Assembly (NCBI GenBank): GCA_903828645.1
Contig: CAIKNA010000184.1
Span: forward strand, 1 to 37,117
From: an uncultured Bacteroidales bacterium
GTDB taxonomy: Bacteria > Bacteroidota > Bacteroidia > Bacteroidales > FEN-979
Direction: 5' to 3'
DNA: 37,117 bases
Shown: positions 7,892 to 17,089 of the stretch, in pieces
Position numbering within the stretch: the first letter of the stretch is position 1
How the letters are laid out: each line of letters begins with the position of its first letter
The notes under the pieces: generated by a model
What the model saw: only the letters and a program-made list of their open reading frames with translations
Told to the model about the DNA's origin: nothing
Databases searched by the model: none
Program-made: the position numbers and the translations under genes

Positions 7892-8890
7892 ATGAGACAA
7901 CCCGCCAGCATAATTAGCAAACATTTCAGAAAGCGCCTGTTTGCTGTTCTGATTCTACTGCTTATTTTTTCTTCATATACCTCTGATTATCGGACAAGTG
8001 ACAAAAATTATCATCTGGATGGCAAATTGCCGGGAACCGTTAAAATCGGAGCGAATTTTTTCTGTGACAAAAATGAAATATCAAATGAGGCCTGGGATGA
8101 ATATATTTATTGGGTCAAATTTGTATTTGGAGCAAATTCCGAAGAATATAAATCTTCGTTACCTGACACAAATGTGTGGAATGAAATCTATCCATGCTTA
8201 AATTGGGCAAAAGAAGTCAAATTAAATAAGAAAACTAAAATTGTTACCGCAATCCCATTCTCTCAATATTATTTCAGACATCCGGCCTACAGAGATTATC
8301 CTGTCGTTGGTGTGACCCGGAAACAAGCTTTGGAATATTCAAAGTGGCGTTCTGACAGAGTATTTGAAATGATTTTGATAAAACACAATAAAATTCAAAT
8401 GCACCCTTACCAGAATAGGAATAATTATTTTACTATCGAAAAATATCTGAGTGGAAACTATCTGTTTTATGAACCTGACTCCAATTTTAGATTTTATCCA
8501 AATTACAGGTTGCCCTCCTTAAAAGAATGGCGTTACATTAAAACCTATGCAGATTCAATAGACAATGCCTATTACAAAAAACATAAAAACCGAAAATGCG
8601 ATTATTGTAAGACAAGTTGGGCAGATTGTCAAATAAACATCGTTCCGTGCAATCACGATACTCTTTTAAACTTTCCAACAGCACCGGTTTATGCTTATGA
8701 AAAAGCATCACCAATCAGTAACCTGACAGGAAATGTAAGCGAATGGACATCAGAAAATGAAATTTGTGCAGGTGGTGGCTGGGTAGATAGCATGGAAAGA
8801 ATTATTAGCAGCGATACATTCCACTTGAAAACACAAAATGCATGGACAGGGTTTAGAAATGTTTGCGAATGGAAAGAATGGGAAAAATAA
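7892..8890 (+). CDS. SUMF1/FGE-like (formylglycine-generating-enzyme fold) exported protein
   Basis: A 332-residue protein with an N-terminal signal or anchor (basic stretch, then FAVLILLLIFSS, residues 17-28). The rest has the FGE-sulfatase fold signature in order: FFCDKNEISNEAWDEYIYWV, HPAYRDYPVVGVTRKQALEY, YRLPSLKEWRYI, a GNVSEWTSE motif, GGGWVDS, and a final GFRNVCEW. In Bacteroidetes this fold is used by formylglycine-generating enzymes, GldJ/GldK-type gliding and T9SS lipoproteins, and many surface proteins of unknown role. The catalytic cysteine pair of true FGE is not apparent in the GGGW region, so a binding or structural role is more likely than sulfatase activation. There is no lipobox as in GldK. 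The gene lies between inverted-repeat arms and directly after the copy B remnant, in an AT-rich island. Confidence 0.8.
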   Translation: MRQPASIISKHFRKRLFAVLILLLIFSSYTSDYRTSDKNYHLDGKLPGTVKIGANFFCDKNEISNEAWDEYIYWVKFVFGANSEEYKSSLPDTNVWNEIYPCLNWAKEVKLNKKTKIVTAIPFSQYYFRHPAYRDYPVVGVTRKQALEYSKWRSDRVFEMILIKHNKIQMHPYQNRNNYFTIEKYLSGNYLFYEPDSNFRFYPNYRLPSLKEWRYIKTYADSIDNAYYKKHKNRKCDYCKTSWADCQINIVPCNHDTLLNFPTAPVYAYEKASPISNLTGNVSEWTSENEICAGGGWVDSMERIISSDTFHLKTQNAWTGFRNVCEWKEWEK

Positions 8891-9198
8891 CGCACTATAA
8901 CAACTCTTAATTCTGCTTTGACAGACTAAATAAAAGGCTTGATAACACTGCTGTTTCAAAAAATTATTGTATCATTAAGTCATCGAAAAGCAGGCTCCTT
9001 ATAAAGTATTCCTTCACCAATGCCAACCTTGAGCAATACACTCCCGAAGCGTTAGCATAGATAGGGGCTGGTGAAAAAGAAGCAACCATCTGAATATTAA
9101 AATATATGTGTTTGGCAACATAGTTGCCTGATCTTTGTAGGGATAAATGGAAGGATTGATTTAAAGCAGCGGAGCTGCGACATCTGTCATTCGCTACA
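8891..9198. repeat. Intergenic stretch with clustered short palindromic units
   Basis: No gene is seen. At 9061-9083 the sequence ATAGGGGCTGGTGAAAAAGA resembles the outer end of the left inverted-repeat arm in direct orientation. GGCAAC-ATA-GTTGCC at 9114-9128 and GCAGCGGAGCTGC at about 9166-9178 (followed by GACATCTGT) are short palindromes of a type scattered through Bacteroidetes genomes. Together with the right arm they form a 240-bp cluster of stem-loop units. Confidence 0.6.
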
Positions 9199-9344
9199 TT
9201 AAAAATGTTTTCATTTCGCCCCGTTGGGGCTCACAGGTGGTAATGTTTTCTCAGGCTGCCAAGGTAACGCCTCTGGGGCGCATTGGTTGATGAGTTAGTC
9301 GAATCATTTTTTGTGTTTTCATAGCTACTTCTTCACCAAGCCCT
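9199..9344 (-). repeat. Right arm of the ~147-bp imperfect inverted repeat pair
   Basis: Reverse-complement partner of 7221-7368. It begins TTAAAAATGTTTTCATTTCG and ends TTCACCAAGCCCT. The GC cores are CGCCCCGTTGGGGC and CGCCTCTGGGGCG; the palindromes are partly conserved by paired changes relative to the left arm. No transposase lies between the arms. Confidence 0.85.
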
Positions 9345-9563
9345 ATATACAAGATGAGAGATTTTTTATAGAACATTGCATCAAAGAGGCAAAGGACATT
9401 CTGGGTTTGGACCAGTTAATAACTAATGGGCTAAACGCAAGAAAACACCGTAAAAAGACAGCTTCTGGTAATGGGTAAAACCGCGGGGAATGCGCCCGCG
9501 GGGATTCAAAATCTGCTCCGGCCGTGGCAACCGGATGGTCACTGTTTACGTTTGCAGATATCA

Positions 9564-9599
9564 GTCGAGGCTGTTTCAGCAATCTGAAACAGCCTCGAC
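9564..9599. terminator. Perfect 16-bp stem-loop beyond the 3' end of the giant gene
   Basis: GTCGAGGCTGTTTCAG (9564-9579), loop CAAT, and its exact complement at 9584-9599. On the plus strand it is followed by CATTTTTAATT, so it resembles an intrinsic terminator in that direction. On the minus strand there is no U-tract, although it lies 61 bases past the stop of the gene ending at 9661, so it may stabilise or end that transcript. A second hairpin-prone string, CCGCGGGGAATGCGCCCGCGG, lies near 9481-9501. Confidence 0.7.
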
Positions 9600-9660
9600 C
9601 ATTTTTAATTATTGTCCCGCCCTTAAAATTATCGGCAGCAATCGTAAATAACCATTGTAC

Positions 9661-12600
9661 TTATTGCCTGATGATCTTTGTCATGCCCATCTCTTCTCCG
9701 TTTATTACACGGATCAGGTAGATACCCTGTTGCCTCTCGGAAAGGTCAAACACATGTTGTGTTGAACCGCCCATTTCAGTTTTCATGATTTTCTCACCGA
9801 GAATCCCGTAAATCTCCACTGAAACCTTTGACGATTCTGAAACACCATTCAGTTCCAGGGTGAAAGTTCCGGTGGTTGGGTTGGGATACACTTTGAAGAA
9901 TGGTTTGTTGCCATCGGCTTGGATTCCCGTAACCCCGTTCAGGATGGCCGGTGCCTGGGGTATGACATTGCAGCAATATGCGGTACTGATAACAGCGTGC
10001 AGGTATGAACCGTTGTTTCCCCTGGTTCCTGCGAGGAGGTTGATTTTCTGACCGGCTATCATATTTACGCTTCCGCCACTCTGAACAATGAACGATGTAC
10101 CATCGCCCGCTGCTGAAATTGACTGGATCGCATTATAACAATTACTTTGACCGGAAGGTATGGTGATATTCTGAAGTGGAAGTATTACCGCTATCGGGTT
10201 AACCTGTGTAACAGTGACCGGAACACTGGTATGTGCATGGAACACCCCGTCGAATGCATCAACATAATAGGTGGTATTAACCGCCGGATGATCAACAGGG
10301 TTCTGCAAGACAGAGGTAAAGCCCTGCGGTATGGAAGACCAGGAATAAACTACTCCATTTGTACCGCCGGCTTCTGCATGAAGCTGAACCTCCTCCCCGC
10401 TGCAGATCGCACCGGGCGCAGCTGTTGCGGTGACGAGTAACCCGGTAATACTGGTCAGGGCTGAAACGCCATTTGGCGTAAATACCCCGTTATAATTGGG
10501 ATATGTAAGATCATAGGTGACATAAAGCGGGTCTACATAACCGGCGACCTCAGAACATAACCTCCAGTCAAAGACCTCATTGACGGCAAAACCGTCTTTG
10601 ACGGGAGTCGCCGGGTTGTCCCCGTGTGCAATCAAAATCTGGTTACCGGTACCGGTGTACTCCGTCATTCCGCCACATGCCAGTACTCCGTTGTCGTCAT
10701 GATAGAATACCCCGATTATATCGCCGGGAGTAATATTTCCCAGGTTGCCCGGAAGAGTGATACTTTGATCGATCGGGGTATAGGTAGTAACCCAGTAAGG
10801 ACACTCAAGAGCCCGGTAGTCTTCAACTTCACCATCAAGTGCAAGACCGAAATAGTTCAAACCTCCAACGGTATTATACCTGAATCTTGCCCGGGTAAAC
10901 CCATATTGTGCAGTCATCGGAATCATAAAGGAAAGGTTGTTTATCCCGGCAACCAATGGCTGGTTGGTAAAGATCTGTTCTCCGGCATCCGCCCAGTCTC
11001 CATCTTTACTGAAATCCATCCAGGCATTGAGAAACCCGGGTACTGAAGCAGTTACCTTAACATGGGCAAGTTGTCCGACAAACATGGTTCCGACAAACTG
11101 TACACCATCCTCATCGGCAAGGCCTGCCGTGTCATCACCCGTTGCCGTAGCGTTTGGCTGACCATCTGGTTCGGCATCGATCAGTGCTCCCAGGTGAATA
11201 CCGGGATCGATTATATGACGTGCTCCGTTGCTGGAAAGCAAGGTGGGATAGTGATAACCGATCGGTGTATTATCAGGGGCATCACCAAAGTCAAGCCCAT
11301 GGCAACCTGTGCAACTATCAATATATACAGGATAATCTTCTACTTCGCCACTGGTTGCAAGACCATCATAGGAAAGTGCGGTACTGGCCAGCCGGAACCT
11401 GAAGCGGGCATAGGATTGACCAACGGCCGATCCGGTTGGTACCACGAAAGTAAGCGGGTTGGGACCGGCGGTCAATGGGAGCGTGTTAAAGACATGTTCC
11501 CCGGCATCAGCCCAATCTCCGTCAACATTGTAATCGATCCACGCGTCAAGATACCCGGCAACCGAGGCCTGGACAACGATGTGAACTGTCGCCCCGATCA
11601 TCACCGTTGCCGGCATGGTAACACCATCTTCATCATCACCAAGGGAAGGATAGACACAATCGTTGTCGTCGCAGTTTGCGCCAACACCGGGCTGTCCGTC
11701 GGGTTCCGGATCCACTTTCGAACCCAGGTAAACACCAGGTACGATGATGTGCCGTGCACCATTGCTGGCAAGTAATGTGGGGTAGTCCATCAGGGTTTCC
11801 AGGTTGTCAGGTGCATCGCCGAAATCCATTCCGGGAACTGGTTCACAGTGCTTTACATTCAAACAATAAACACCGGCGGTGTCCCGGCAGGCATGGGCAG
11901 TTTCCACAACAACCGAAATCTGATGATTCCCGGGACTGCCTGGTATAAAGGACAGGGTTTGTCCCAATCCTACCGGTGTGGAATAGTTTCCGTTGTCAAT
12001 CCATTTAATGAAAGGATAAGCACTGGCATAGGTGTCAAAGGGGGGTGATGCATTAAGCGGCAATGGAATATAAAAATGAAACGTAGCTGTGTCGCATATC
12101 GTGTCACACCCCCGAGGGAACAGGCTTAGGTCCGGCAGTGGAAAAATCGTTGCAGCAGGCATGGATGCCGTGCATCCTGATATTTTATCGGTGATGATTA
12201 AACCGTAATTTCCGGCCGCAGATACTGTAATGACCGGGGTAGTCTTTCCGTTGCTCCATTGATAATGATATTTCGCCGGATTATTTGGCATTGGAATTAA
12301 TGTTGCTGCCGGCCCTTCGCATCCGCTATAGAGTGGCACACTCAACGATGGTGATTCGTTAAATGTCACACAAAGTGTATCAAAGTTCTCACAGCCGCTG
12401 ACAGTGTCGGTAACCTTAACAATGAACATGGCGGTATATGGCAGGCTGCATGGCAGGGTAAGGCTGGCATTTGTGATATAACCCAGGTGGCTGTTGTTCG
12501 GTGAAAAGAGCGCCCCGGCCGGGACACTTGACCAGTTGTACGAATATCTACTGTCAAAGAACGACGAAAGCTGGAATGTCGCAAGGCCGCACGCAGTTGC

Positions 12601-15414
12601 ACAAATATTGCCTTCACCTGTAATTATTGCCGCCGGTGATGCTTTTTCGTAGATGAAGATCTCATTCGATTTGTTTGTACATCCAAAAAGATTTGTAACT
12701 ACCGACCAGTAATTACCATAATGATTTGCATTATAAACACTGCTGTTTGCCCCGCTGACCGGGGTTCCGTCTTTATACCATTGGTAAGAAGCCATTCCGG
12801 GACAACCGGTAAATGCCGAAAAACTTCCGGGGCAGAACATCGTATCATTAACTGTGATCGGGCAATTTGGCGTGGGTTCAACAATAACCGGGATCACTTT
12901 GGTTGCAACACAGGTTCCAAGTGTGGCCGTCAATGTAACATTGTAAATTCCTGCAAGCCCGAATGAATGTTTCGTTGGTGACCTGAATGAAGTGGAACCA
13001 TCACCAAACGACCATTGGTAATAGAACCCCGGGTCAGTTATGTTAGGCAGCACTTGTATTGCAGTAAAAGTCGCATCTTCTCCTGCACACACAGGATTCG
13101 GGTTAATGGTAAAATCGATGGCACAATTAACCGGATTTGGTGGGGTACCTCCTCCTCCGCAGTTTCCGATGAGGACCTGGCAATTGGAAGATACAGAACA
13201 TTGCCCGTTTGATACGACCACTGTATAAACATACGACCCGTCAACCGCCGGAAATGGAGGGGGGGTATAAAAGCGGCTGGTAGCTCCGCTGATGATGCCG
13301 CCCGGACCATACCACTGGTAAGTCGGATACCCGGCGGGGACACCCAGCTTGTAACCTGCCGGTGGCAGATTGGGCAGGCAATAGGTAAATAATCCGTTAC
13401 TGGCGGATATGACGGGTTTTGCAGGTGAATTTAAAATCGTAACAGAGATTGAACCTGATCCGCCACAACTTGTTGCAGTCACTGTGGCAATGGAACCAGG
13501 TCCGTGCCAGCGGATACTCACAGCGCCCGAACCCTGTCCTGCAGTGATTGTACCACTGGTAGGCGGGGTAATGGTCCAGGTTATCCGGCCGGCACCCGTG
13601 GCAGAAAAGCCGGTTTCATCATCAATACATACAGGCGACGAACCTGTAACAACAGAAGGCCCGTAAGCATTCACAACCAGGGTCTGCGGCAATGAGGAGC
13701 AGAAAACGGCAGGACTGATCTCGATCCGCTGAACCACAGTGATGGTCCAGGGCCCGGTACCAGTCAACATGATGATGGCCTGGCTCTGGTCAGCGGCAAA
13801 CTGCGTCTGAACCGTTCCACCTGCTGATACAGACCAGGAAAACGGGACGCCGGCTGTATTGGAGGTAATGGTGTAGGCTTGTTTTGAACCCGGGCAAACC
13901 ATTGTCGGGCCTGTAATCGGGCCCAAAACCGGGATGGCAACCACCCTGACGGCCTTTATGGCATTCACATTACAAAAAGAACCTGGAGGTGGTGTGGCCG
14001 TAATCGTGTATAAACCCGGTGTGTTCCATGTAATGGCAGTCGGATTGCCGGATACCGGGGCAATGGTTGGCACACCAGGCCCGGTAACCGACCATGATGC
14101 AGATCCGCTGCCAATATAATTCTCTGTTGAACCGGGACATACCTTTTCAGGCCCTGAGATTGAGAATACAGGCAGGATGGTTACTGTAAAAGAGCTGGTT
14201 CCGCTGCAACCGGCCAATGGATTGTTATAATTGCAAACGATCTGGAACGTTCCGGCACCGTTGAAGGTTATATTTACACTTGCAACATTCCGGTCAGCTT
14301 CATTAAATGTGTATGTTCCGACCGGCGCTGTTGTAGTCCATGTATAATAGGTGCCCGGCATGGAAGGAAGAAAATAGCTGCCGCCAGCCCCGACACACAA
14401 TGGCGTTGGGCCGGTGACCGGGAGATTCGGATACAGGACAGGCACCTGGATCGTTGTTGTACCTGCGCATGTAATACCGGGACAACCCGGCACAGCCAGG
14501 GAGACTGTGGTTGGAACCGTATATACCGCATTCCACTTAACTTTAATACAGGAGGTACCGGCTCCGGCAAAAATTACCCCCCCTGCCACACTCCAGTTAT
14601 AGGTACTGCAAACCTGGGCGGTGCAAAAAGAGGAGGTATCTCCGGGGCATCTCGTGCCAAAACAGCAGGTTGTTTCAATTTTTGGTCCCACCCCGGCCAG
14701 AACATGAACAATTACAGAAGCTGTATCCGAACAACCGCAGGGGATGGGCAGTTGCGCAAGATGAGGCCCTTTATCGGTTGCCGTAAGAATAACCGTATAA
14801 AATCCTGGTCCGGGGAAAATATGATCAGGCGGGTTTGCCTGGTCAGAGGTTGTTCCATCGCCAAAATCCCATAAATAATCACTGCCACCGGCGGAGGTAT
14901 TCGTAAAATGTACATGGGCACCCGCACACACAGGGTTTGGAACTGCGCTAAAATTCGCCCTGGGCCCGTCAACGATACAGATTGACTGTGTGATTGAATC
15001 ATGGCAACCTGTTCCGCCATTGATCACAACTGTAATATACCCGGTTGCACCAGCCCCCCAGGAGATCGCAAGAGGATTACCTGCAGAACTTACCGGGGTA
15101 CCTCCTGTTATTGTCCAGGTATACGTGTACCCCAAAAGGTTGGGAAAAACAGTATAGGTATGAACGCTCAATTTGCAGGCGACCAGTGGATTCGCCTGAT
15201 TGCCCTGACCTGCAGTGCAGGCCTGGGCGGTGGGGCAAATTTCAACAGCATCCTGCAACCTGAAATCGGGGCAACAGACCTGGGCTTCCGATTTTATAGT
15301 TAAAAAAAAGAACATGAATAAGACGGCCATTAATGACAAACGGTTGGTCCTCCATACCTGTGAGTTTAACCTGCAACTGTATGATTTTCCTGAATTGGTA
15401 ATTTCTATATTCAT
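9661..15414 (-). CDS. 1917-residue T9SS-secreted protein with PKD, Ig-like and GEVED domains
   Basis: Starts at the ATG at 15414, preceded by AGGAGG six bases upstream. The N-terminus is a long signal peptide (basic n-region, then LMAVLFMFFFLTI, cleavage near SEAQ). The body is a chain of beta-sandwich repeats. A PKD domain near residues 150-235 carries YLWDFGDGTTS, and another near 775-860 carries YYQWSFGDGSTS. Many Cys-containing Ig-like repeats lie around them. Two GEVED domains follow (about 1196-1360 and 1377-1531), each starting DFGDAPD and ending GEVEDY. Before the C-terminus comes a GQKINLLAGTRGNNGSYLHA motif common in such proteins. Residues 1840-1917 are a type A T9SS sorting domain (FFKVYPNPTTGTFTLEL ... 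GIYLIRVINGE ... KIIRQ). It is therefore exported by Sec, crosses the outer membrane by T9SS and is probably surface-anchored or released. Function is likely adhesive or structural. Confidence 0.9.
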   Translation of the reverse strand: MNIEITNSGKSYSCRLNSQVWRTNRLSLMAVLFMFFFLTIKSEAQVCCPDFRLQDAVEICPTAQACTAGQGNQANPLVACKLSVHTYTVFPNLLGYTYTWTITGGTPVSSAGNPLAISWGAGATGYITVVINGGTGCHDSITQSICIVDGPRANFSAVPNPVCAGAHVHFTNTSAGGSDYLWDFGDGTTSDQANPPDHIFPGPGFYTVILTATDKGPHLAQLPIPCGCSDTASVIVHVLAGVGPKIETTCCFGTRCPGDTSSFCTAQVCSTYNWSVAGGVIFAGAGTSCIKVKWNAVYTVPTTVSLAVPGCPGITCAGTTTIQVPVLYPNLPVTGPTPLCVGAGGSYFLPSMPGTYYTWTTTAPVGTYTFNEADRNVASVNITFNGAGTFQIVCNYNNPLAGCSGTSSFTVTILPVFSISGPEKVCPGSTENYIGSGSASWSVTGPGVPTIAPVSGNPTAITWNTPGLYTITATPPPGSFCNVNAIKAVRVVAIPVLGPITGPTMVCPGSKQAYTITSNTAGVPFSWSVSAGGTVQTQFAADQSQAIIMLTGTGPWTITVVQRIEISPAVFCSSLPQTLVVNAYGPSVVTGSSPVCIDDETGFSATGAGRITWTITPPTSGTITAGQGSGAVSIRWHGPGSIATVTATSCGGSGSISVTILNSPAKPVISASNGLFTYCLPNLPPAGYKLGVPAGYPTYQWYGPGGIISGATSRFYTPPPFPAVDGSYVYTVVVSNGQCSVSSNCQVLIGNCGGGGTPPNPVNCAIDFTINPNPVCAGEDATFTAIQVLPNITDPGFYYQWSFGDGSTSFRSPTKHSFGLAGIYNVTLTATLGTCVATKVIPVIVEPTPNCPITVNDTMFCPGSFSAFTGCPGMASYQWYKDGTPVSGANSSVYNANHYGNYWSVVTNLFGCTNKSNEIFIYEKASPAAIITGEGNICATACGLATFQLSSFFDSRYSYNWSSVPAGALFSPNNSHLGYITNASLTLPCSLPYTAMFIVKVTDTVSGCENFDTLCVTFNESPSLSVPLYSGCEGPAATLIPMPNNPAKYHYQWSNGKTTPVITVSAAGNYGLIITDKISGCTASMPAATIFPLPDLSLFPRGCDTICDTATFHFYIPLPLNASPPFDTYASAYPFIKWIDNGNYSTPVGLGQTLSFIPGSPGNHQISVVVETAHACRDTAGVYCLNVKHCEPVPGMDFGDAPDNLETLMDYPTLLASNGARHIIVPGVYLGSKVDPEPDGQPGVGANCDDNDCVYPSLGDDEDGVTMPATVMIGATVHIVVQASVAGYLDAWIDYNVDGDWADAGEHVFNTLPLTAGPNPLTFVVPTGSAVGQSYARFRFRLASTALSYDGLATSGEVEDYPVYIDSCTGCHGLDFGDAPDNTPIGYHYPTLLSSNGARHIIDPGIHLGALIDAEPDGQPNATATGDDTAGLADEDGVQFVGTMFVGQLAHVKVTASVPGFLNAWMDFSKDGDWADAGEQIFTNQPLVAGINNLSFMIPMTAQYGFTRARFRYNTVGGLNYFGLALDGEVEDYRALECPYWVTTYTPIDQSITLPGNLGNITPGDIIGVFYHDDNGVLACGGMTEYTGTGNQILIAHGDNPATPVKDGFAVNEVFDWRLCSEVAGYVDPLYVTYDLTYPNYNGVFTPNGVSALTSITGLLVTATAAPGAICSGEEVQLHAEAGGTNGVVYSWSSIPQGFTSVLQNPVDHPAVNTTYYVDAFDGVFHAHTSVPVTVTQVNPIAVILPLQNITIPSGQSNCYNAIQSISAAGDGTSFIVQSGGSVNMIAGQKINLLAGTRGNNGSYLHAVISTAYCCNVIPQAPAILNGVTGIQADGNKPFFKVYPNPTTGTFTLELNGVSESSKVSVEIYGILGEKIMKTEMGGSTQHVFDLSERQQGIYLIRVINGEEMGMTKIIRQ

Positions 15415-15551
15415 CTTATTCCTCCTGTTTTCTTAAGCCTCGTTCAAAAGGGAATTGGCATTCCTTTCTCCATGACAATTTTTCAACCAACTGATTACCA
15501 ATATTGAACGCTGACGATGTTTTGTTAAAATAATTTCATGAAATGTTTATA

Positions 15552-15577
15552 CATTAAGGTACGCATATACCTTAATG
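15552..15577 (-). promoter_or_regulatory. Perfect inverted repeat at the expected transcription start (operator or 5' hairpin)
   Basis: CATTAAGGTA (15552-15561), spacer CGCATA, TACCTTAATG (15568-15577). The repeat starts about four bases from the -7 box and would cover the first transcribed bases of the giant gene at 15414. It could be an operator for a dimeric repressor or a stem-loop capping the 5' UTR. The sequence alone cannot separate these. Confidence 0.65.
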
Positions 15578-15580
15578 CGG

Positions 15581-15611
15581 CAAATATACGCTATCCGAAT
15601 GGTGATGTCAA
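15581..15611 (-). promoter_or_regulatory. Bacteroidetes-type promoter for the giant T9SS cargo gene
   Basis: On the minus strand TTG (15611-15609) is followed by 20 bases and then TATATTTG (15588-15581), a full match to the Bacteroidetes TTG / TAnnTTTG arrangement. Expected transcription starts near 15575, leaving a 5' UTR of about 160 bases before the ATG at 15414. Confidence 0.75.
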
Positions 15612-16261
15612 GTATTTAGTAATATTAATTTGTGTTATAAATATAACAACGACAGTGCCTTAAGACAACTTCCTTGTCCTTATGAATCATATTTTCGGGT
15701 ATGCTGGTCAGGTTGCGCCGGTGAAGACTGGTCAGTGTGATCGCTTCTCCCAAACTTACAACAAAATGACTTCAAGACTGTATGATTGGCTAAATTTCGA
15801 TAGCTTTGCCCCTTTTACCGCACGATCCTGGTAATGGATAAAAAATCCCTCTCCGAACGCGATATCCGCTCCAAATATATCACGCGCAGCGCTGAAACGG
15901 GAAAACACATACCGCAGGCCAGGTCGTTTACCGGCTATCGAAAGCCGGCGTGAAGAAAAGAATGTACTGAAGGTGTATTGCCACGGGCTACCGGGGTTGG
16001 GTCACCGGCAGAAACTTTGTTTTAATTGTAAGAATACCAGCCTGGACAAAACCGGTCAAATAATCACATGCGGCCGTTTTTGGTTAACAATCTTTTATGG
16101 AGCGATTAATAGGTAAACCTGGTCTCCGGCTTTTTCCCGGCTTTTCCCCCCCTTATTCACGGCATTTTGAAGGCAAGTGCTCCCGGGTTGCAACCGCGTT
16201 ACACCCGGGTTGGTTCCGGCCAATGGAAGGAAATACTCCCGTCTCAAGCCTTCCAATGCAC
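15612..16261. other. 650-bp gene-poor stretch with a restriction-gene scrap
   Basis: Apart from the HsdR-like remnant at 15834-15953 there is no supported gene. The string TGGACAAAACCGGTCAA at 16043-16059 also occurs at 4899-4915. A direct repeat of CCCGGGTTG around 16180-16213 gives a GC-rich unit of unknown role. No tRNA was seen. Confidence 0.45.
15834..15953 (+). pseudogene. N-terminal scrap of a type I restriction enzyme R subunit (HsdR-like)
   Basis: Forty codons from an ATG read MDKKSLSERDIRSKYIT then RSAETGKHIPQARSFTGYRK and a stop. The SLSERDIRSKYIT stretch matches the characteristic start of HsdR/DEAD-helicase-type restriction subunits (typically SLSExDIRTKFITPAL...). After that, similarity is lost through frame disruption, and nothing resembling the nuclease or helicase domains follows. 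Only the beginning of the gene remains, so this is a relic of a lost restriction system. Confidence 0.5.
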
Positions 16262-16492
16262 TTATGTTTTGGGTTTATTTAAAGAGGTCACAAGTCCGTT
16301 GCCCAATCGAGCATCATACCTTTTTCTTGTTTCAGCCTCCTTGCTCTTATCATCAATAAATATAATTGTTCTGCCACCATCAAGGACTACGGGATATTTA
16401 TCCTTGGTGGAACCCGATAATAGCTTTGAATCGGGTACTTTTAACCGTTGCCGCTCCTGCATCATTCTGTACTCCAACGTATCTTTTTTCAT
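16262..16492 (-). CDS. Small protein of an unrecognised three-member family, paralogue 1
   Basis: A 76-residue soluble, charged protein beginning MKKDTLEYRMMQERQRLKVP. It shares MKKDTLEYRMMQE with the protein at 17517-17741, and a core KYPVVLDGGRTIIFIDDKSK followed by EAETRKRY with both paralogues. No signal peptide or membrane segment is present. The conserved LDGGRT turn followed by a beta strand and a charged helix suggests a compact beta-alpha fold. Upstream, CAAGATACGGATAA (16524-16537) recurs ahead of paralogue 3 and may be part of a common promoter (TTATCCGTATCTTG on the coding strand). No function is recognised. Confidence 0.75.
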   Translation of the reverse strand: MKKDTLEYRMMQERQRLKVPDSKLLSGSTKDKYPVVLDGGRTIIFIDDKSKEAETRKRYDARLGNGLVTSLNKPKT

Positions 16493-16655
16493 TGCTGACT
16501 TGTTTAAAATTCATCTATTTCAGCAAGATACGGATAATAATTGAGTGTTGCAGGTTAATTTTGAATATCGCCAAGATTTCATTGCTTTTTACCCGGTGAC
16601 ATTCATCATCGCAGCAATTCTGACCCGTCAGGCAGGCGCAATCAGCCTGATGCTC

Positions 16656-16868
16656 TCACTTTCGCAGGGCATATTGCGCCCTGATCTCTGTTTCCCTGCT
16701 TTTGTCGGTGATGTATATAATGGTTCTGCCACCGTCGAGGACAACAGGGTACTTGTCAACCACTGAACCTGTGGAGAGTTTTAACTTTGAAACCTTATTC
16801 TGATGGTTTGACATCTCCCTCCTGTTGTCAAATGCATCATTTGTCGTAACCGGGCGAATGTTTTTCAT
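16656..16868 (-). CDS. Small protein of the same unrecognised family, paralogue 2
   Basis: A 70-residue protein starting at the ATG at 16868. Its first 30 residues differ from the other two members (MKNIRPVTTNDAFDNRREMS), but the second half carries the same core: LSTGSVVDKYPVVLDGGRTI then IYITDKSRETEIRAQY. Conservation of this core despite a divergent N-terminus argues that it is truly translated and that the core is the functional unit. It ends with ALRK, lacking the extra C-terminal tail of paralogues 1 and 3. It is 163 bases upstream of paralogue 1 on the same strand. Confidence 0.72.
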   Translation of the reverse strand: MKNIRPVTTNDAFDNRREMSNHQNKVSKLKLSTGSVVDKYPVVLDGGRTIIYITDKSRETEIRAQYALRK

Positions 16869-17089
16869 AGCAGCTAGATTGTTTATCGTATGTTTTTTCA
16901 GCTATTTGAATTTCCATGCAGTTGATCAAACTGCGACAGCCACAAAATATTTTTCTCCTGTTGCAGTATTAACTTTTATTTAACAACCGGGTTACCATAA
17001 ATGTAAAAAGGAAGAATGGCAGGCAGCATATCTTTGAAGAGGTTGTAACTAAATTATTTTCAAATTTTGAAGAAATAATTCGTTAAAAG

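Noticed and set aside
700-8890. Possible diversity-generating retroelement, because C-type-lectin-like/FGE-fold proteins are typical targets
   Set aside because: No reverse transcriptase, no template repeat and no adenine-biased variable repeat were seen in the window.
7892-8890. Functional formylglycine-generating enzyme or GldK
   Set aside because: The active-site cysteines of FGE and a GldK-type lipobox were not found; only the fold-level motifs are present.
7221-9344. Insertion sequence or transposon
   Set aside because: Inverted repeats are present, but no transposase or recombinase is encoded between them and no target duplication could be identified.
11062-11775. 237-codon plus-strand frame inside the giant T9SS gene
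   Set aside because: It is a shadow of the GC-balanced minus-strand gene; the minus frame carries clear GEVED domains over the same bases.
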